A DNA stretch of 47,542 nucleotides from an uncultured Prevotella sp. (GCA_945830345.1 CALZYS010000005.1:1-47542); one strand, 5' to 3'. Numbered from the stretch's first letter, positions 30,331 through 41,257 are shown. Numbers and translations are program-made. Notes: generated by a model not told the origin, from the sequence alone.

Positions 30331-33300
30331 TTACATATAAAATTTCTTTATTTCCGCTCCACGATAGTAATGCAGGAGAATCCGGTCGTAAGGATATCCC
30401 TTCTCACCCATCACGGCGGCACCTATCTGACAGAGGCCTACTCCGTGTCCCCATCCGGCACCGATAATGGTGAACCTTACGGGAACGGCAGTTGCCCTGT
30501 CTTCGGGAGCAAGGCCTTCGGCATAGTGCTTGTCAACCACAAAGGCACTGCTGTAGAGATGGGTGTCGCTGAGCGTGCGGCGTATCTCCAACTCCTTGCC
30601 GATGGTGAGCGTCTTCTTCGTACCAATGATCTTCAGTCGGCATATCCTGCCGCTCTTTCCACGCTCCACGGGAACGAGGTCGATGATATATCCGAAGTCG
30701 TCCTTGGTCTTCTCCGCTATCAAGCGCGAGAGTTCCTCCTGGGTATATTCCACTCGCCATCGATAGAAGTCGGGCGTCTCCTGGTCGTAGTCATTTAGCA
30801 CCTGCGAGAGCACCGCTTTGTCGGTAGTGTTGCAATATGCCTCGGGCGAAGTGCGAATCCAGCGGTCGAAGAATTCCTCATTGACTTCGTCGATTGCTGG
30901 CTTCACCTCAGCATAGCTCGAGCAATCTCGGCTCTGCATTCGGTTTGCGCAGCAATTCCTAATTCCTAATTCCTCATTCCTAATTCCTAATTCCTCATTA
31001 TCCACCACCGACAAGAGATAAGGCTTCGGAGTGTTTTCCCAGCAATACTGGAACTCCTCGGTGATGCCTCCGCAGCACTTACTGAAGCGGGCATCGCATA
31101 TCTCGCCCTCGCTCGTGAGCACCTGTCCGCGGGTGGCATTCACAGCCTCCTCGACGGTGGCATTGCCCGCATTGGTGATACCCTGATAGCGCTGGCAATG
31201 ATCGTCGGCACAGACATCGAATATCGTGTGGTCCTCGCGGTCGTACCATCGGATTATCTCGTCGTCTTTCTTGATGAACGAGAAGAAACTGTTGGTACCG
31301 TCCTTCAGTTTGGATCTCTTCTCCATTTGAGCCAAGAGCCATGAGCGAGAGATGACGGCATGCGCCTTGAGCAACTCGACACTCGACGTGGCACTCATCT
31401 CACTGGATATGACACTCTTGAGGTATTTCTCGACGGGGATGATGTTGATGGCAGTAATCTCGTCGGCCTCTACCACAAGTTGGAGCTGTCCGTTGAACAC
31501 CTGAGTCTGCTTGCGCTGCCAATGGAAGTTGACGCCTATGGTGACATCGTGGAGTGAGAACGAGGCATCCTCAGTGTGCGGACGGAAAGTGAGTTCACGA
31601 TACTGGTTGCCACGCCACAAGATGCCGCCTTCGGAAAACTCCACCGTCTGCTCGCCTTCGAGGGTCTCGCCTTTGGCTGTGTATGGGGAATTAAGGACAA
31701 AGGATATCTTCTGTCCGCTCACTATTCCCACCTTCACCATCGGTTCTTCCTTGTATTCGTGATTGCGTCGGGGGGCAGACTTGTGCTTCACTATCCGCTC
31801 TATCACCTTGGTCATCTTGTCGTCGCCGAGAGCCACCTCGCGGAGGATAGCCTCAGCCTTGTCGGCAGTGAGACGCTCGAAGTCTTCCTGGCGAGGAGTG
31901 ATCATCAGACCTGCCATGTCGAGGGCACCGGGACTAACGAGATACTGTGCCTCACCCTCAGCCGAATAGCAGTCGGGACGATGTTTCTCGCGAGGGAAGA
32001 CCACCGAGAGATAACTGTCGGCAACACGCCAGGCTACAACGTTCATCATCGGTTCGGTGTCACCCTCATTCTGAGGCAGGGAGTTATATACGATATTAAA
32101 TAGTCGTTGTCCGCTCTTCTTGTTTTTGCTCTTGATGAGGAGGGCAGCCACGGTATAGTCGCTGATGTTCCATACGCCCTCGCCATCCTCGTATTCGAGT
32201 ATGGGGGTGAGATTGCGCGAGAGTCGCTGCCAACTGCGTTGCAAGGGCAACACACCGCTGGTGCCTGCCTGGAAATGAGCATGGTCGGGAGCCGAGGCAC
32301 CGCATTTGGGTCCGTTGTAGAACACCATCATCTCGGGATATTCGTCGAGCAGATTGAACACCTCGCCATAGTTGCCCAATATGCGCTGGGGCTCGTGGCG
32401 TAGCGAGGGGATGGTGAAGTGTGTGGGCAGTATGGGGAACGGATTGACGAGCAATTCGAAGTGCTCGTCGATAATCTTCTTAGTCTGTTCCTTGGGGCGG
32501 TTGGCCTCGCAGAGGAAACATGGACGCTCAGCTATTGCCTTCTTGTCAATCTTGGCACCCGTGGATGTTATCCTTGCGGGATTCCATTGCACGTTGATGG
32601 TGATGGCGTCACAGGGCAGTTCGCGTGTCTTCACTCCCTGCAACTGCTGATAGCGTCGGCGAGCCTCGTCCCATGTCTCCAACTGGCGGTTGAAGAATCT
32701 GAGCAGCGGACTGTCAATCATGATGTCGGCCTTACCCTTCTGCATCTGCTGGCGTGCCGATATTTCCAATGTGCGCAAGCGGTCCTTATACAGGTTGTTG
32801 GCATTTATCTTGTCGATGCTCAACGCCGCATCACTGTTGCCTCCCCATCGGCGGCATAGATAGAGTTCGTCGAAGATTCTGCCTATGCGATAGCGACGCG
32901 AGAAGACGAGTCCGAGGGCATAGTCCTCGCCATAGCTCGTGTTGGGAAACTGTATCTGTCGTAGCAAGGGGGTGAAGAAGGCTCGTGGCGCTCCCAATCC
33001 ATTGATTCGCAATGCATTGTTTGGTCCGTTCTCGTCGGTCCACTCCTTGTGGGCGATGAGTCCGGGAGGCAGGGTGTTGAGGTCGAAGTCGCACATTCTG
33101 TAGGAGCCAATCACCATTGCCGCCTTCTGTTGCTTGAAGGCATCAACGATGGTCTGCAAAGTATGTGGCGAGGAATAGAGGTCGTCGCTGTCGAGCTGCA
33201 CGGCAAATCGTCCGCACCGCTCATCATTGATAGCCATATTCCAGCATCCGCCTATTCCCAAGTCGTTGCGCTCGGGGATAATATGAATAAGCCGCCTTCC

Positions 33301-34230
33301 ACATTCCTCATTCCTAATTTCTAATTCCTCATTCCTAATTAACTCCGTAGTTCCGTCGGTAGAGTGATTGTCAACGACGATGACGTTGTATTCGAAGTTT
33401 GTCTCCTGCTGCAATGCACTTCGGATGGCATCAAGGATGGTCTTCTCACGGTTTCTGACGGGGATAATAACTGAAGCCTCGACGGGGAAGTCCTGCTCGT
33501 TGAAGTCGGGATATTGATAGTAGTTGGTATCCACGAGAGCCCCGATGGCATCGAGATGACGCGTAGCCACCTGCTCCATCTCAATCTGCACCTCACGGTT
33601 GGCGGGATTGACATAATCGAACTGCTTCACACCGCTTGCCCTGAGGTCGCGCTCCTCCTCGGTGTAGAGATACTCGTTGATGTGGAGAATCTCGCCCTTG
33701 CGACTGAGGAAGAGGCGCAGGTCGTAGAATCCCGCATGCTTGAGTTCGTCGGTCTCAACCTGGGTGTCGGCATACTCCCTGAGCAGTCGGCTGTTGATGA
33801 GCACAAGCGAACCGAAGTCGAAATCATCACGGATACTGCCTTTCTGATAGTCGATGGCGGGATGTTGCTTCATCTCGCCGTTCTCTATCGAGTAGTGGTC
33901 GCTATACACCATTGCCGCATCTGCATCGGCTGCCACTCGCAAGAGTCGTTCCAAGGCTGTCATACCCACGTTGAGCGGAGTGGGTTTGGTGAGCAACAGG
34001 GCATAGTCGGAATCGGCATTCTCGGCAATGCTCATCATCGTGTTGCTGCTTGTGAGCGAATCCACCACAACAAGGGCGCAGCCCTCGGGCACCTCGCCAC
34101 TCGATGCCATATTCTCATTCACTAAGAGATGTATATGATGGGTTGTCCTGCTGTCGCGCAGAAACTTTATCGTCGGCTCCAGCACCCTGAAGTCGTCGCA
34201 AGCCAAAAAGCAATCAATCTTTCCTCTCAT
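30331..34230 (-). CDS. Multidomain protein: GT2-type glycosyltransferase, HIT/GalT-like (DUF4922-type) domain, SpoIID/LytB-type domain
   Basis: 1299 aa; [24 protein letters not shown] (GT2); [12 protein letters not shown]...[14 protein letters not shown] (HIT/GalT-like); [34 protein letters not shown] (SpoIID). Confidence 0.85.
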   Translation of the reverse strand: MRGKIDCFLACDDFRVLEPTIKFLRDSRTTHHIHLLVNENMASSGEVPEGCALVVVDSLTSSNTMMSIAENADSDYALLLTKPTPLNVGMTALERLLRVAADADAAMVYSDHYSIENGEMKQHPAIDYQKGSIRDDFDFGSLVLINSRLLREYADTQVETDELKHAGFYDLRLFLSRKGEILHINEYLYTEEERDLRASGVKQFDYVNPANREVQIEMEQVATRHLDAIGALVDTNYYQYPDFNEQDFPVEASVIIPVRNREKTILDAIRSALQQETNFEYNVIVVDNHSTDGTTELIRNEELEIRNEECGRRLIHIIPERNDLGIGGCWNMAINDERCGRFAVQLDSDDLYSSPHTLQTIVDAFKQQKAAMVIGSYRMCDFDLNTLPPGLIAHKEWTDENGPNNALRINGLGAPRAFFTPLLRQIQFPNTSYGEDYALGLVFSRRYRIGRIFDELYLCRRWGGNSDAALSIDKINANNLYKDRLRTLEISARQQMQKGKADIMIDSPLLRFFNRQLETWDEARRRYQQLQGVKTRELPCDAITINVQWNPARITSTGAKIDKKAIAERPCFLCEANRPKEQTKKIIDEHFELLVNPFPILPTHFTIPSLRHEPQRILGNYGEVFNLLDEYPEMMVFYNGPKCGASAPDHAHFQAGTSGVLPLQRSWQRLSRNLTPILEYEDGEGVWNISDYTVAALLIKSKNKKSGQRLFNIVYNSLPQNEGDTEPMMNVVAWRVADSYLSVVFPREKHRPDCYSAEGEAQYLVSPGALDMAGLMITPRQEDFERLTADKAEAILREVALGDDKMTKVIERIVKHKSAPRRNHEYKEEPMVKVGIVSGQKISFVLNSPYTAKGETLEGEQTVEFSEGGILWRGNQYRELTFRPHTEDASFSLHDVTIGVNFHWQRKQTQVFNGQLQLVVEADEITAINIIPVEKYLKSVISSEMSATSSVELLKAHAVISRSWLLAQMEKRSKLKDGTNSFFSFIKKDDEIIRWYDREDHTIFDVCADDHCQRYQGITNAGNATVEEAVNATRGQVLTSEGEICDARFSKCCGGITEEFQYCWENTPKPYLLSVVDNEELGIRNEELGIRNCCANRMQSRDCSSYAEVKPAIDEVNEEFFDRWIRTSPEAYCNTTDKAVLSQVLNDYDQETPDFYRWRVEYTQEELSRLIAEKTKDDFGYIIDLVPVERGKSGRICRLKIIGTKKTLTIGKELEIRRTLSDTHLYSSAFVVDKHYAEGLAPEDRATAVPVRFTIIGAGWGHGVGLCQIGAAVMGEKGYPYDRILLHYYRGAEIKKFYM
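30954..31000. repeat. In-frame 21-bp ELGIRNE coding repeats, second site
   Basis: aattcctaattcctaattcctcattcctaattcctaattcctcatta; encodes [15 protein letters not shown]. Confidence 0.9.
33304..33342. repeat. In-frame ELGIRNE-type coding repeats, third site (diverged)
   Basis: ttcctcattcctaatttctaattcctcattcctaatta; encodes [12 protein letters not shown]. Confidence 0.85.
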
Positions 34231-34233
34231 AAT

Positions 34234-35187
34234 TTATATTATTTTGGAGGGAGTCAACTCCTCAATCCTCTGATTATACTCCCTATCGAGGCGGTCGAAG
34301 ATGTCAGCCACAGTGTCGATTGACTTCACCGCGGATGCTATCTGACCAATCTCTATCTCTCCGTTCTCCACATCGCCCTCGAAGATGCCACGCTTGGAGG
34401 CAGCCTTACCCATTATCGTGCGCAATGCGTCGGCATCGGCACCTGCCGCCTCTGCCTCAGCAACCTTGGCATACAGGGAGTTCTTGACAAGACGCGTGGG
34501 GGAAATCTTCTTCAGGCAAAGCATCGTGTCGCCCTCGTTGAGCGAGGTGCAAAGACGCTTAAACTCATCGCTCGCCGAACTCTCGGCGGCAAGGGCAAAG
34601 AGGGTGCCTATCTGCACGCCCTCGGCTCCCAAAGCCTGGGCTGCAAGGATAGCTTCGCCGCTACCTATTCCTCCGGCTGCAATCAAGGGCAACGAGGTGG
34701 CTTTGCACACCTGTGGAATCAGCGTGAGTGTAGTCGTTTCCTCACGACCATTATGCCCTCCAGCCTCAAATCCTTCGGCCACAATGGCATCCACTCCGGC
34801 ATCCTCGCATTTGCGGGCGAACAGACTGCTCGACACTACGTGGGCAACCTTTATGCCTGCCTCATGCAGACGGGCAGTGAATTTCTTGGGACTGCCAGCA
34901 GATGTGAACACAATCTTCACTCCCTCTAAGATGATGATGTCAATCAACCTGTCTATCTCGGGATACATCAGCGGCACGTTTATGCCCCATGGCTTGGATG
35001 TGGCTTCCTTCATCTTGTGGATATGTTCAATGAGGGTCTCGGGGTGCATAGATCCTGCACCAAGGAGTCCAAGACCACCGGCATTGCTCACGGCAGAGGC
35101 AAGTCGCCAACCGCTACACCATACCATTCCTCCCTGAATTATCGGTTTCTCAATACCGAAGAGTTCACATATTCTATTTTTTTTCAT
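34234..35187 (-). CDS. Nitronate monooxygenase / FabK-like flavoprotein
   Basis: KPIIQGGMVWCSGWRLASAVSNAGGLGLLGAG, EGFEAGGHNGREE, LIAAGGIGSGEAILAAQALGAEGVQIGT. Confidence 0.9.
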   Translation of the reverse strand: MKKNRICELFGIEKPIIQGGMVWCSGWRLASAVSNAGGLGLLGAGSMHPETLIEHIHKMKEATSKPWGINVPLMYPEIDRLIDIIILEGVKIVFTSAGSPKKFTARLHEAGIKVAHVVSSSLFARKCEDAGVDAIVAEGFEAGGHNGREETTTLTLIPQVCKATSLPLIAAGGIGSGEAILAAQALGAEGVQIGTLFALAAESSASDEFKRLCTSLNEGDTMLCLKKISPTRLVKNSLYAKVAEAEAAGADADALRTIMGKAASKRGIFEGDVENGEIEIGQIASAVKSIDTVADIFDRLDREYNQRIEELTPSKII

Positions 35188-35262
35188 ATTTTTTCTATAT
35201 TACTTAAGTTTCGCATGTACTCAACATTCAGAAGTTAACTTCCCCTACTTGCGAAAGTTGAG

Positions 35263-36087
35263 TCACTTATTATTAAAATAATTTAATCCTGCTCCAATGG
35301 CTGTGCAAAACTCGGAATGTTGCGGTATGTGGAACCTTACTCCATACAGTTCGCCTATCGCGGGGAATATCTCCTTGCACGCCGGCAGAAGGGTGAGATT
35401 GCCTATGAGCACAAAGTCCTTGACATGACTGCCTATCGCCGCCAACACAGCCGCACTGCCTATCGACTGCAGCACCATGTAGATAACACCACGAGCCACA
35501 TCCTCGGGCTGGGCATTGCTCTGCGCCTTACCGAACAGAGAGGCAGTGGCATCCATCGGCAATCCAGGCAACGGACATGCACTGATGTCACCAATCAAAA
35601 GATTAATATTAGAGAGATTACCCTTTTGGGCAAGCTCACACACATAGTCAACATCGCCTGTATTGAGCAACAGGCGCGACAAGCCCTGCAACGTACCGCC
35701 CCCGGCTCCAATACCTCCGATATGGCAGATGTCGTCGCCCACGCACTTGACAAAAGAGGTGCCGGTGCCCATGCTCACCACAATGGCATCCTTGATGCCC
35801 GACTCATGGCGAGCCCCCAGTCCGTCGGCGAGAAACTCCTCCACCTTGGTTGTCGGCAGTCCATACACCGGTTTGTCGATATAAGCGCTGCCCACACCCG
35901 TCAGCATGATATGCTCAATATCGGTCAAACTGATACCTGTGTCGTGAAGATACTTGCCGAACGCCCCGTAGAGCGAAGTCACGGGGTCGATAGCCGTAAT
36001 ACGTATTGGCGACACTACCTCGCCATCCTTTATTCCTATGATTTTCGTGGTGCTTATGCCCACATCAATTCCAATTATTATACCCAT
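35263..36087 (-). CDS. coaW: Type II pantothenate kinase-like
   Basis: IIGIDVGISTTKIIGIKDGEVV; GIGAGGGTLQGLSRLLL; VSMGTGTSFV. Confidence 0.8.
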   Translation of the reverse strand: MGIIIGIDVGISTTKIIGIKDGEVVSPIRITAIDPVTSLYGAFGKYLHDTGISLTDIEHIMLTGVGSAYIDKPVYGLPTTKVEEFLADGLGARHESGIKDAIVVSMGTGTSFVKCVGDDICHIGGIGAGGGTLQGLSRLLLNTGDVDYVCELAQKGNLSNINLLIGDISACPLPGLPMDATASLFGKAQSNAQPEDVARGVIYMVLQSIGSAAVLAAIGSHVKDFVLIGNLTLLPACKEIFPAIGELYGVRFHIPQHSEFCTAIGAGLNYFNNK

Positions 36088-36116
36088 TGTTCGCGTTCAA
36101 TAGATGAATTATTGGG

Positions 36117-36147
36117 CAAAGGTACTATTATTTTTTGGTACTACCAA
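36117..36147 (-). promoter_or_regulatory. Promoter TTG-N20-TACCTTTG upstream of pantothenate kinase
   Basis: Plus-strand CAAAGGTA 36117-36124 and CAA 36145-36147. Confidence 0.55.
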
Positions 36148-36228
36148 AGATAATCTGATTTAATTTGTTATTAAATGTATAAACACACAAAAAAAGCCGC
36201 TCAAATTGAGCAGCTTTCTTTGTATGAG

Positions 36229-36301
36229 TGGTGCCACCAGGAATCGAACCGGGGACACAAGGATTTTCAGTCCTTTGCTCTACCAACTGAGCTATGGCAC
36301 C
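36229..36301 (-). tRNA. tRNA-Phe (anticodon GAA)
   Basis: GGTGCCATAGCTCAGTTGGTAGAGCAAAGGACTGAAAATCCTTGTGTCCCCGGTTCGATTCCTGGTGGCACCA. Confidence 0.97.
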
Positions 36302-36322
36302 GTTGTTTCTCATTTGCGGGTG

Positions 36323-36353
36323 CAAAGGTACTAACTATTTTTGAAACTACCAA
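36323..36353 (-). promoter_or_regulatory. Promoter TTG-N20-TACCTTTG upstream of tRNA-Phe
   Basis: Plus-strand CAAAGGTA 36323-36330 and CAA 36351-36353. Confidence 0.6.
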
Positions 36354-36437
36354 ATCTTTGAAGCGGAAATACTATCAATTTAACAACTATTTAGATTTTC
36401 ATGCTTAAATAGTTGAAAAAGATACATAATTTCACAG

Positions 36438-37505
36438 CTAATCCTTCAAAGGATTCCATCCTTGTGCCACGAGTTCAAACTCGCTGTTATCTCTTGCGAC
36501 AAGCACCTTTCCTAAGGATTCCTTGGTGATATGCCCGATGAGATGCACTCCCTCAATTTCCTTAATGCGCTCATGATCGCCAATGGGCACGGTGAAGAGG
36601 AGTTCATAATCCTCACCGCCGTTGAGAGCGCATGTTGTTACATTGAGATTGAGTTCTTCTGCCATCACCGCCGTCTGATAGTCGATGGGGATGTTCTTCT
36701 CGAAGATACGGCATCCCACATGGCTCTGCTTGCAGATATGCAGGAGTTCGCTGCTTAGTCCGTCGCTGATGTCCATCATCGCCGTGGGTTTCACTCCCGC
36801 AGCGCGCAGTTTCTCGATGATGTCGCCACGCGCCTCAGCCTGCAACTGTCGCTGGAGCAGATATTCCTTGCCCACGAAATCAGGTTGGAAATCGCGCAAT
36901 TCCTCAAGGGCACGGTTGTCGCCCTTCTTCTTGGCCTCCTCCACTTGCTGGTAATACACCGACTTCTCACGCTCGAGCAGTTGGAGCCCCATATAAGCCG
37001 CCCCGAGATCGCCAGAGACGCACACGAGGTCAGTATCCTTGGCTCCATTGCGATATACGATGTCGTCCTTGTCGGCCTCGCCAATACAGGTGATGCTTAT
37101 GGCAAGACCTGTATATGACGATGTGGTATCGCCACCTATGACATCCACATTCCACTTGTCACAGGCGAGTCGAAGTCCTTTGTAGAACACCTCAATGTCC
37201 TCCACCAGAAATCTCTTGCTTATGGCAAGCGACACGGTCATCTGCCTTGGAGTTCCGTTCATGGCGAAGATGTCACTGATATTCACCATTGCCGACTTGT
37301 AACCAAGGTGCTCCATGTCGATATATGTGAGGTCGAAGTGCACACCCTCCATCAGCATGTCGGTGGTGACGAGCACTTGCTTATCCTTATAGTCGAGCAC
37401 TGCACAATCGTCGCCCACCCCATATACTGTGGAGGCGTTCTTGGGTTGGTAGTCCTTGGTCAGGCGGTCGATAAGACCGAATTCTCCTAATTTAGATATA
37501 TCCAT
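36438..37505 (-). CDS. thiL: Thiamine-monophosphate kinase
   Basis: GVGDDCAVLDYKDKQVLVTTDMLMEGVHFDL, VIGGDTTSS, MMDISDGLSSELLHI, GGEDYELLFTV. Confidence 0.94.
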   Translation of the reverse strand: MDISKLGEFGLIDRLTKDYQPKNASTVYGVGDDCAVLDYKDKQVLVTTDMLMEGVHFDLTYIDMEHLGYKSAMVNISDIFAMNGTPRQMTVSLAISKRFLVEDIEVFYKGLRLACDKWNVDVIGGDTTSSYTGLAISITCIGEADKDDIVYRNGAKDTDLVCVSGDLGAAYMGLQLLEREKSVYYQQVEEAKKKGDNRALEELRDFQPDFVGKEYLLQRQLQAEARGDIIEKLRAAGVKPTAMMDISDGLSSELLHICKQSHVGCRIFEKNIPIDYQTAVMAEELNLNVTTCALNGGEDYELLFTVPIGDHERIKEIEGVHLIGHITKESLGKVLVARDNSEFELVAQGWNPLKD

Positions 37506-37511
37506 ATTATA

Positions 37512-38321
37512 TTAACTTCTACGAATCATCTCACGCATTATCTCGGTCATGAGCGGCTGGGCATTGTTGGCAGCCACCTGCACCTCCTCATGGCTCACCT
37601 CAACGGGTGTGTCCTCAAGTCCAAGGTCGGTGATGATGCTAATACCGAAGGTGCGTATGCCGCAATGATGAGCCACGATAACCTCGGGCACAGTACTCAT
37701 ACCCACGGCATCAGCACCTAAGCGGTGGTACATCTTATACTCGGCAGGAGTTTCGAATGTAGGTCCCTGTACACCGATATACACGCCATGCACCACACGG
37801 ATGCCCTTCTCCTTGGCTATACTGTCAGCCTCAGCTATCAGGCCGAGGTCGTAGGTCTCGTGCATATCGGGGAAACGTGGGCCAGTGGGGAAATTCTTTC
37901 CGCGCAGAGGATGCTCGGGGAAGAAGTTGATGTGGTCGGTGATAATCATGAGGTCGCCAATCTTGAACTCGGGGTTCATGCCTCCCGAGGCATTGCTGAC
38001 GAAGAGTGTCTTGATGCCAAGTTCATACATAACACGAATGGGGAACGTCACCTCCTTCATCGAGTAGCCCTCGTAGTAATGGAAGCGTCCCTCCATGGCC
38101 ATGATGTCCTTACCGCCCAATTTGCCGAAAATGAGTTTGCCGGCATGTCCCTCGACTGTAGAGACTGGGAAATTGGGGATTTCTGTATATGGGAACTCGT
38201 AGGCATCAGTTATTTCTGAAGCTAATTGTCCGAGGCCTGTCCCTAAAATTATTGCCGTTTCTGGACTTGTGGTCATCCTTTGCTTTAGCCAGGATGCTGT
38301 TTCTTGAATTCTTTCGTACAT
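37512..38321 (-). CDS. Purine-nucleoside phosphorylase
   Basis: AIILGTGLGQLASEI, VSNASGGMNPEFKIGDLMIITDHINFFPEHPLRG, GVYIGVQGPTFETPAEY, GADAVGMSTVPEVIVAHH. Confidence 0.95.
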   Translation of the reverse strand: MYERIQETASWLKQRMTTSPETAIILGTGLGQLASEITDAYEFPYTEIPNFPVSTVEGHAGKLIFGKLGGKDIMAMEGRFHYYEGYSMKEVTFPIRVMYELGIKTLFVSNASGGMNPEFKIGDLMIITDHINFFPEHPLRGKNFPTGPRFPDMHETYDLGLIAEADSIAKEKGIRVVHGVYIGVQGPTFETPAEYKMYHRLGADAVGMSTVPEVIVAHHCGIRTFGISIITDLGLEDTPVEVSHEEVQVAANNAQPLMTEIMREMIRRS

Positions 38322-39381
38322 ATCCTATAATTTTTTCGTTAAACGATTCTTCTTGTCCAAGCATGAAGCGTATCTTCACTGGTAGTGCATACATCGCATC
38401 GCGCACCTCCTCACTGAGTCCTTCAACAGCGATAAGGCGTGTGACATCCTTCTCGGTGGTGATTATCATCTTGGGATTGGGCAAGGATGCAAATTCATTA
38501 TTAATGCGAGCCACATCAGAGGAGGAGAAGGCATGATGGTCGCCGAATGTCAGAGGGGTGATATTAGGATATCGTGGGGAGAGGTCTTCAATCATCTGAC
38601 GTGGCGAGGCAATACCCGTAAGCAGCAATATATACCAGTCCTTGCCGATACTCTCAAGCGTCCGTTCCTTGCCACTGAACACGGGAGTTATATTCCTGTA
38701 TTCAAGACATGTGAAGAACAATCGCTGGAAGGGATAGAGATTCATCGCCTTGGTGATAACCCTATACTCCATCGGTTTGAGGTCGTGGGGGCACTTGGTG
38801 ACTATCACGATGTCCGCCCTGTTCTTGCCACTGAGCGGTTCGCGCAGTCGTCCTACCGGCAGGAGTTTGTCGTAGATAATCAGACGATGATAGTCAACAA
38901 GCAAGATATTCACACCTGGTTTGACATAACGATGCTGGAAGGCGTCGTCAAGCAATACCACGTCTATGTCATCCTCTTGGCAAATCAGTTGGCGTATGCC
39001 GTGACATCTCTTGCGATCCACAGCCACCGTGATGTCGTCGCCATATTTAGATTTCATCTGTAACGGTTCGTCACCTACCGTCCTTGCCGTAGCCTTGTCA
39101 TCTGCAATGACGAACCCCCTTGTGCGTCGTTTGTATCCACGACTTAGCACTGCCACCTTCGCCTTGTCCTTGAGCAATTCGATTAGATATTCAACATGGG
39201 GAGTCTTGCCCGTACCGCCCACGGTGATATTACCCACCGAGATGACCGGCACGTCAAAACTCTCACTACGCAGTATGCCTATCTCAAAAAGCATATTACG
39301 AAACTTCACGCCAAGGCCATAGAGCCAACTCAGCGGAAGAAACCATTTGTTTATCTTTATGAAGTCACCTTCTACTCGCAC
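38206..39381 (-). CDS. lpxK: Tetraacyldisaccharide 4'-kinase LpxK
   Basis: VPVISVGNITVGGTGKTPHVEYLIELL, VLSRGYKRRTRGFVI, VGDEPLQMK, VVLLDDAFQHR; 116-nt overlap with the downstream PNP gene. Confidence 0.95.
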   Translation of the reverse strand: MRVEGDFIKINKWFLPLSWLYGLGVKFRNMLFEIGILRSESFDVPVISVGNITVGGTGKTPHVEYLIELLKDKAKVAVLSRGYKRRTRGFVIADDKATARTVGDEPLQMKSKYGDDITVAVDRKRCHGIRQLICQEDDIDVVLLDDAFQHRYVKPGVNILLVDYHRLIIYDKLLPVGRLREPLSGKNRADIVIVTKCPHDLKPMEYRVITKAMNLYPFQRLFFTCLEYRNITPVFSGKERTLESIGKDWYILLLTGIASPRQMIEDLSPRYPNITPLTFGDHHAFSSSDVARINNEFASLPNPKMIITTEKDVTRLIAVEGLSEEVRDAMYALPVKIRFMLGQEESFNEKIIGYVRKNSRNSILAKAKDDHKSRNGNNFRDRPRTISFRNN

Positions 39382-39406
39382 TTTCTCTTTATATACCTTA
39401 TATATA

Positions 39407-41182
39407 TTATTTAATAACTATATCCACCGGCATTCTTGCCTGGATAGCATCCTTGCGGTCGAGCTTCTTGAGGAACATGAACGGAGCGTAATACTCGCCC
39501 AAGGTGGCACGCAACTTGCCATCGAGATAGTTGCCGCCCTCAGAAGAGGCACGGTTGAGCAAGCTCTCAAACATGTCGGCCTTGGCAGGATAAGCCTTAG
39601 TGCGGTATTCCTTCACCTTGGCAAGTTCGGCAGCCTTAGCCACAGCCTGGTCGATACCGCCAATACCATCGACAAGCTTGATCTTGAGGGCATCCTGTCC
39701 GGTCCATACCCTACCCTCTGCTATCTCATACACGCGCTCAACGGAAATCTTTCGTCCGTCGCTGACACGCTTGGTGAATGTCTTGTAACCACGGTCAACC
39801 ATGTTGGTGAGATACTGCATCTCCTCCTCGGTGAAAGGGCGTGAGGTGGTGCCAAACTGACTGTTTTTGTTGGTCTTGACATGGTCGAACTTCAATCCGA
39901 GTTTGTCGGTGAGCAATCCGCTAACGTCGGGATACATACCGAATATACCGATACTGCCTGTGAGGGTTGTAGGTTCGGCATAAATGTAGCTGGCGGCACA
40001 ACTGATGTAATAGCCACCCGAAGCAGCGTATGTGCCCATAGAGACAACTACAGGTTTCTTCGCCTTAAGTCGTGTGACGGCACGCCATATCTGCTCTGAG
40101 GCATAGGCACTGCCACCAGGAGAGTTAACACGCAGAACGACAGCCTTGATATCGTCGTCGTCCATAAGCTCCTCAAGTTCGGGCACTACGTCGCCCGAAC
40201 TGATGCATGTACCCTGCTGCACGCCTCCCTCAGCGTCGGAAACGATGTCGCCATAGGCATAGTAAACGGCAATACGGTCGTCAGCCTTGTTCTTGTTGGG
40301 CTGGGCGCACATCTGCTTAACGCTCACCTGGCTAATCATGTCGTCATCATCGAGATCGAGGCGCTTCTTTATGTCGGCCTTCACCTCATCATAGTATGCC
40401 ACCTGATCTACAAGCTTCATCTTCACGAGGTCGTCGGCAGAAGAGAAGGTGACAAGACTGTCGGCATAGGCATTGAGAGTCTTTGCGTCGAGCTTGCGGC
40501 TCTGGGCAACGTCCTTCACCATATTATTCCATATTCCGTTGAGATAAACGCTTATCTGATCGCGGTTGGCATCACTCATCTTATCTGCAAAGAACGGTTC
40601 AACGGCACTCTTAAACTTGCCCACCTTTGCAATCTGCATCTTCACGCCAAACTTGGCCATGAGGTCCTTGTAATACATCGTCTCAGTACAGAGTCCGTGC
40701 CAATCGAGGATACCATCAGGATTAATCATCACCTTGTCAGCCACTGAGCAAAGCCAGTATGCCGACTGAGTGTATTGGTCGGCATAGGCCACAATCCACT
40801 TGCCGCTCTTCTTGAACTCAGCCAACTTGCCGCGCAACGCCTGTACAGAGGCTGGACCATCGGGAACAAACATACCTGCCTCGATATAAATACCCCTTAC
40901 ATTGTCGTCGGCCTTGGCCTTGTCAATAGCCTCGGTAAGGTCTTCAAGCCCCAAACTGCTCATCTCGCCTCCTGTGAGGAAACCATAGATGTCATCCTCT
41001 GAGCGCTCCTGCATCACTCCGTTAAGGTCGAGCACGAGCACCGAATTGTCCTTTACTTTGGGAGTGGAGTCGGTGGAAGCCACCATACCCACAATCGAAA
41101 TGACTCCGATAATTCCCATTGCCACCGTGAATATCAATATTCCTACGACAGTGGCAAACGCCTGTTTCATGAAATCTTTCAT
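39407..41182 (-). CDS. sppA: Signal peptide peptidase SppA (67K type)
   Basis: VLRVNSPGGSAYASEQIWRAVTRLKAKKPVVVSMGTYAASGGYYISCAA, LTGSIGIFG. Confidence 0.95.
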   Translation of the reverse strand: MKDFMKQAFATVVGILIFTVAMGIIGVISIVGMVASTDSTPKVKDNSVLVLDLNGVMQERSEDDIYGFLTGGEMSSLGLEDLTEAIDKAKADDNVRGIYIEAGMFVPDGPASVQALRGKLAEFKKSGKWIVAYADQYTQSAYWLCSVADKVMINPDGILDWHGLCTETMYYKDLMAKFGVKMQIAKVGKFKSAVEPFFADKMSDANRDQISVYLNGIWNNMVKDVAQSRKLDAKTLNAYADSLVTFSSADDLVKMKLVDQVAYYDEVKADIKKRLDLDDDDMISQVSVKQMCAQPNKNKADDRIAVYYAYGDIVSDAEGGVQQGTCISSGDVVPELEELMDDDDIKAVVLRVNSPGGSAYASEQIWRAVTRLKAKKPVVVSMGTYAASGGYYISCAASYIYAEPTTLTGSIGIFGMYPDVSGLLTDKLGLKFDHVKTNKNSQFGTTSRPFTEEEMQYLTNMVDRGYKTFTKRVSDGRKISVERVYEIAEGRVWTGQDALKIKLVDGIGGIDQAVAKAAELAKVKEYRTKAYPAKADMFESLLNRASSEGGNYLDGKLRATLGEYYAPFMFLKKLDRKDAIQARMPVDIVIK

Positions 41183-41195
41183 AATATATACATTT

Positions 41196-41257
41196 TAATT
41201 CTTTAATTTTTTAACCTTCAGAGGGCTTTAATTCTTTAATTTTTTAATTCTTTAATT
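41196..41257. repeat. AT-rich octamer arrays (TTTAATTC-type)
   Basis: aattctttaattttttaaccttcagagggctttaattctttaattttttaattctttaatt. Confidence 0.7.

Noticed and set aside
35188-35262. TTTCGCA / TGCGAAA and ACTCAAC / GTTGAGT motifs upstream of the NMO-like gene, considered as a structured RNA
   Set aside because: Motif order would need a pseudoknot and the matches are short; too weak without covariance evidence.
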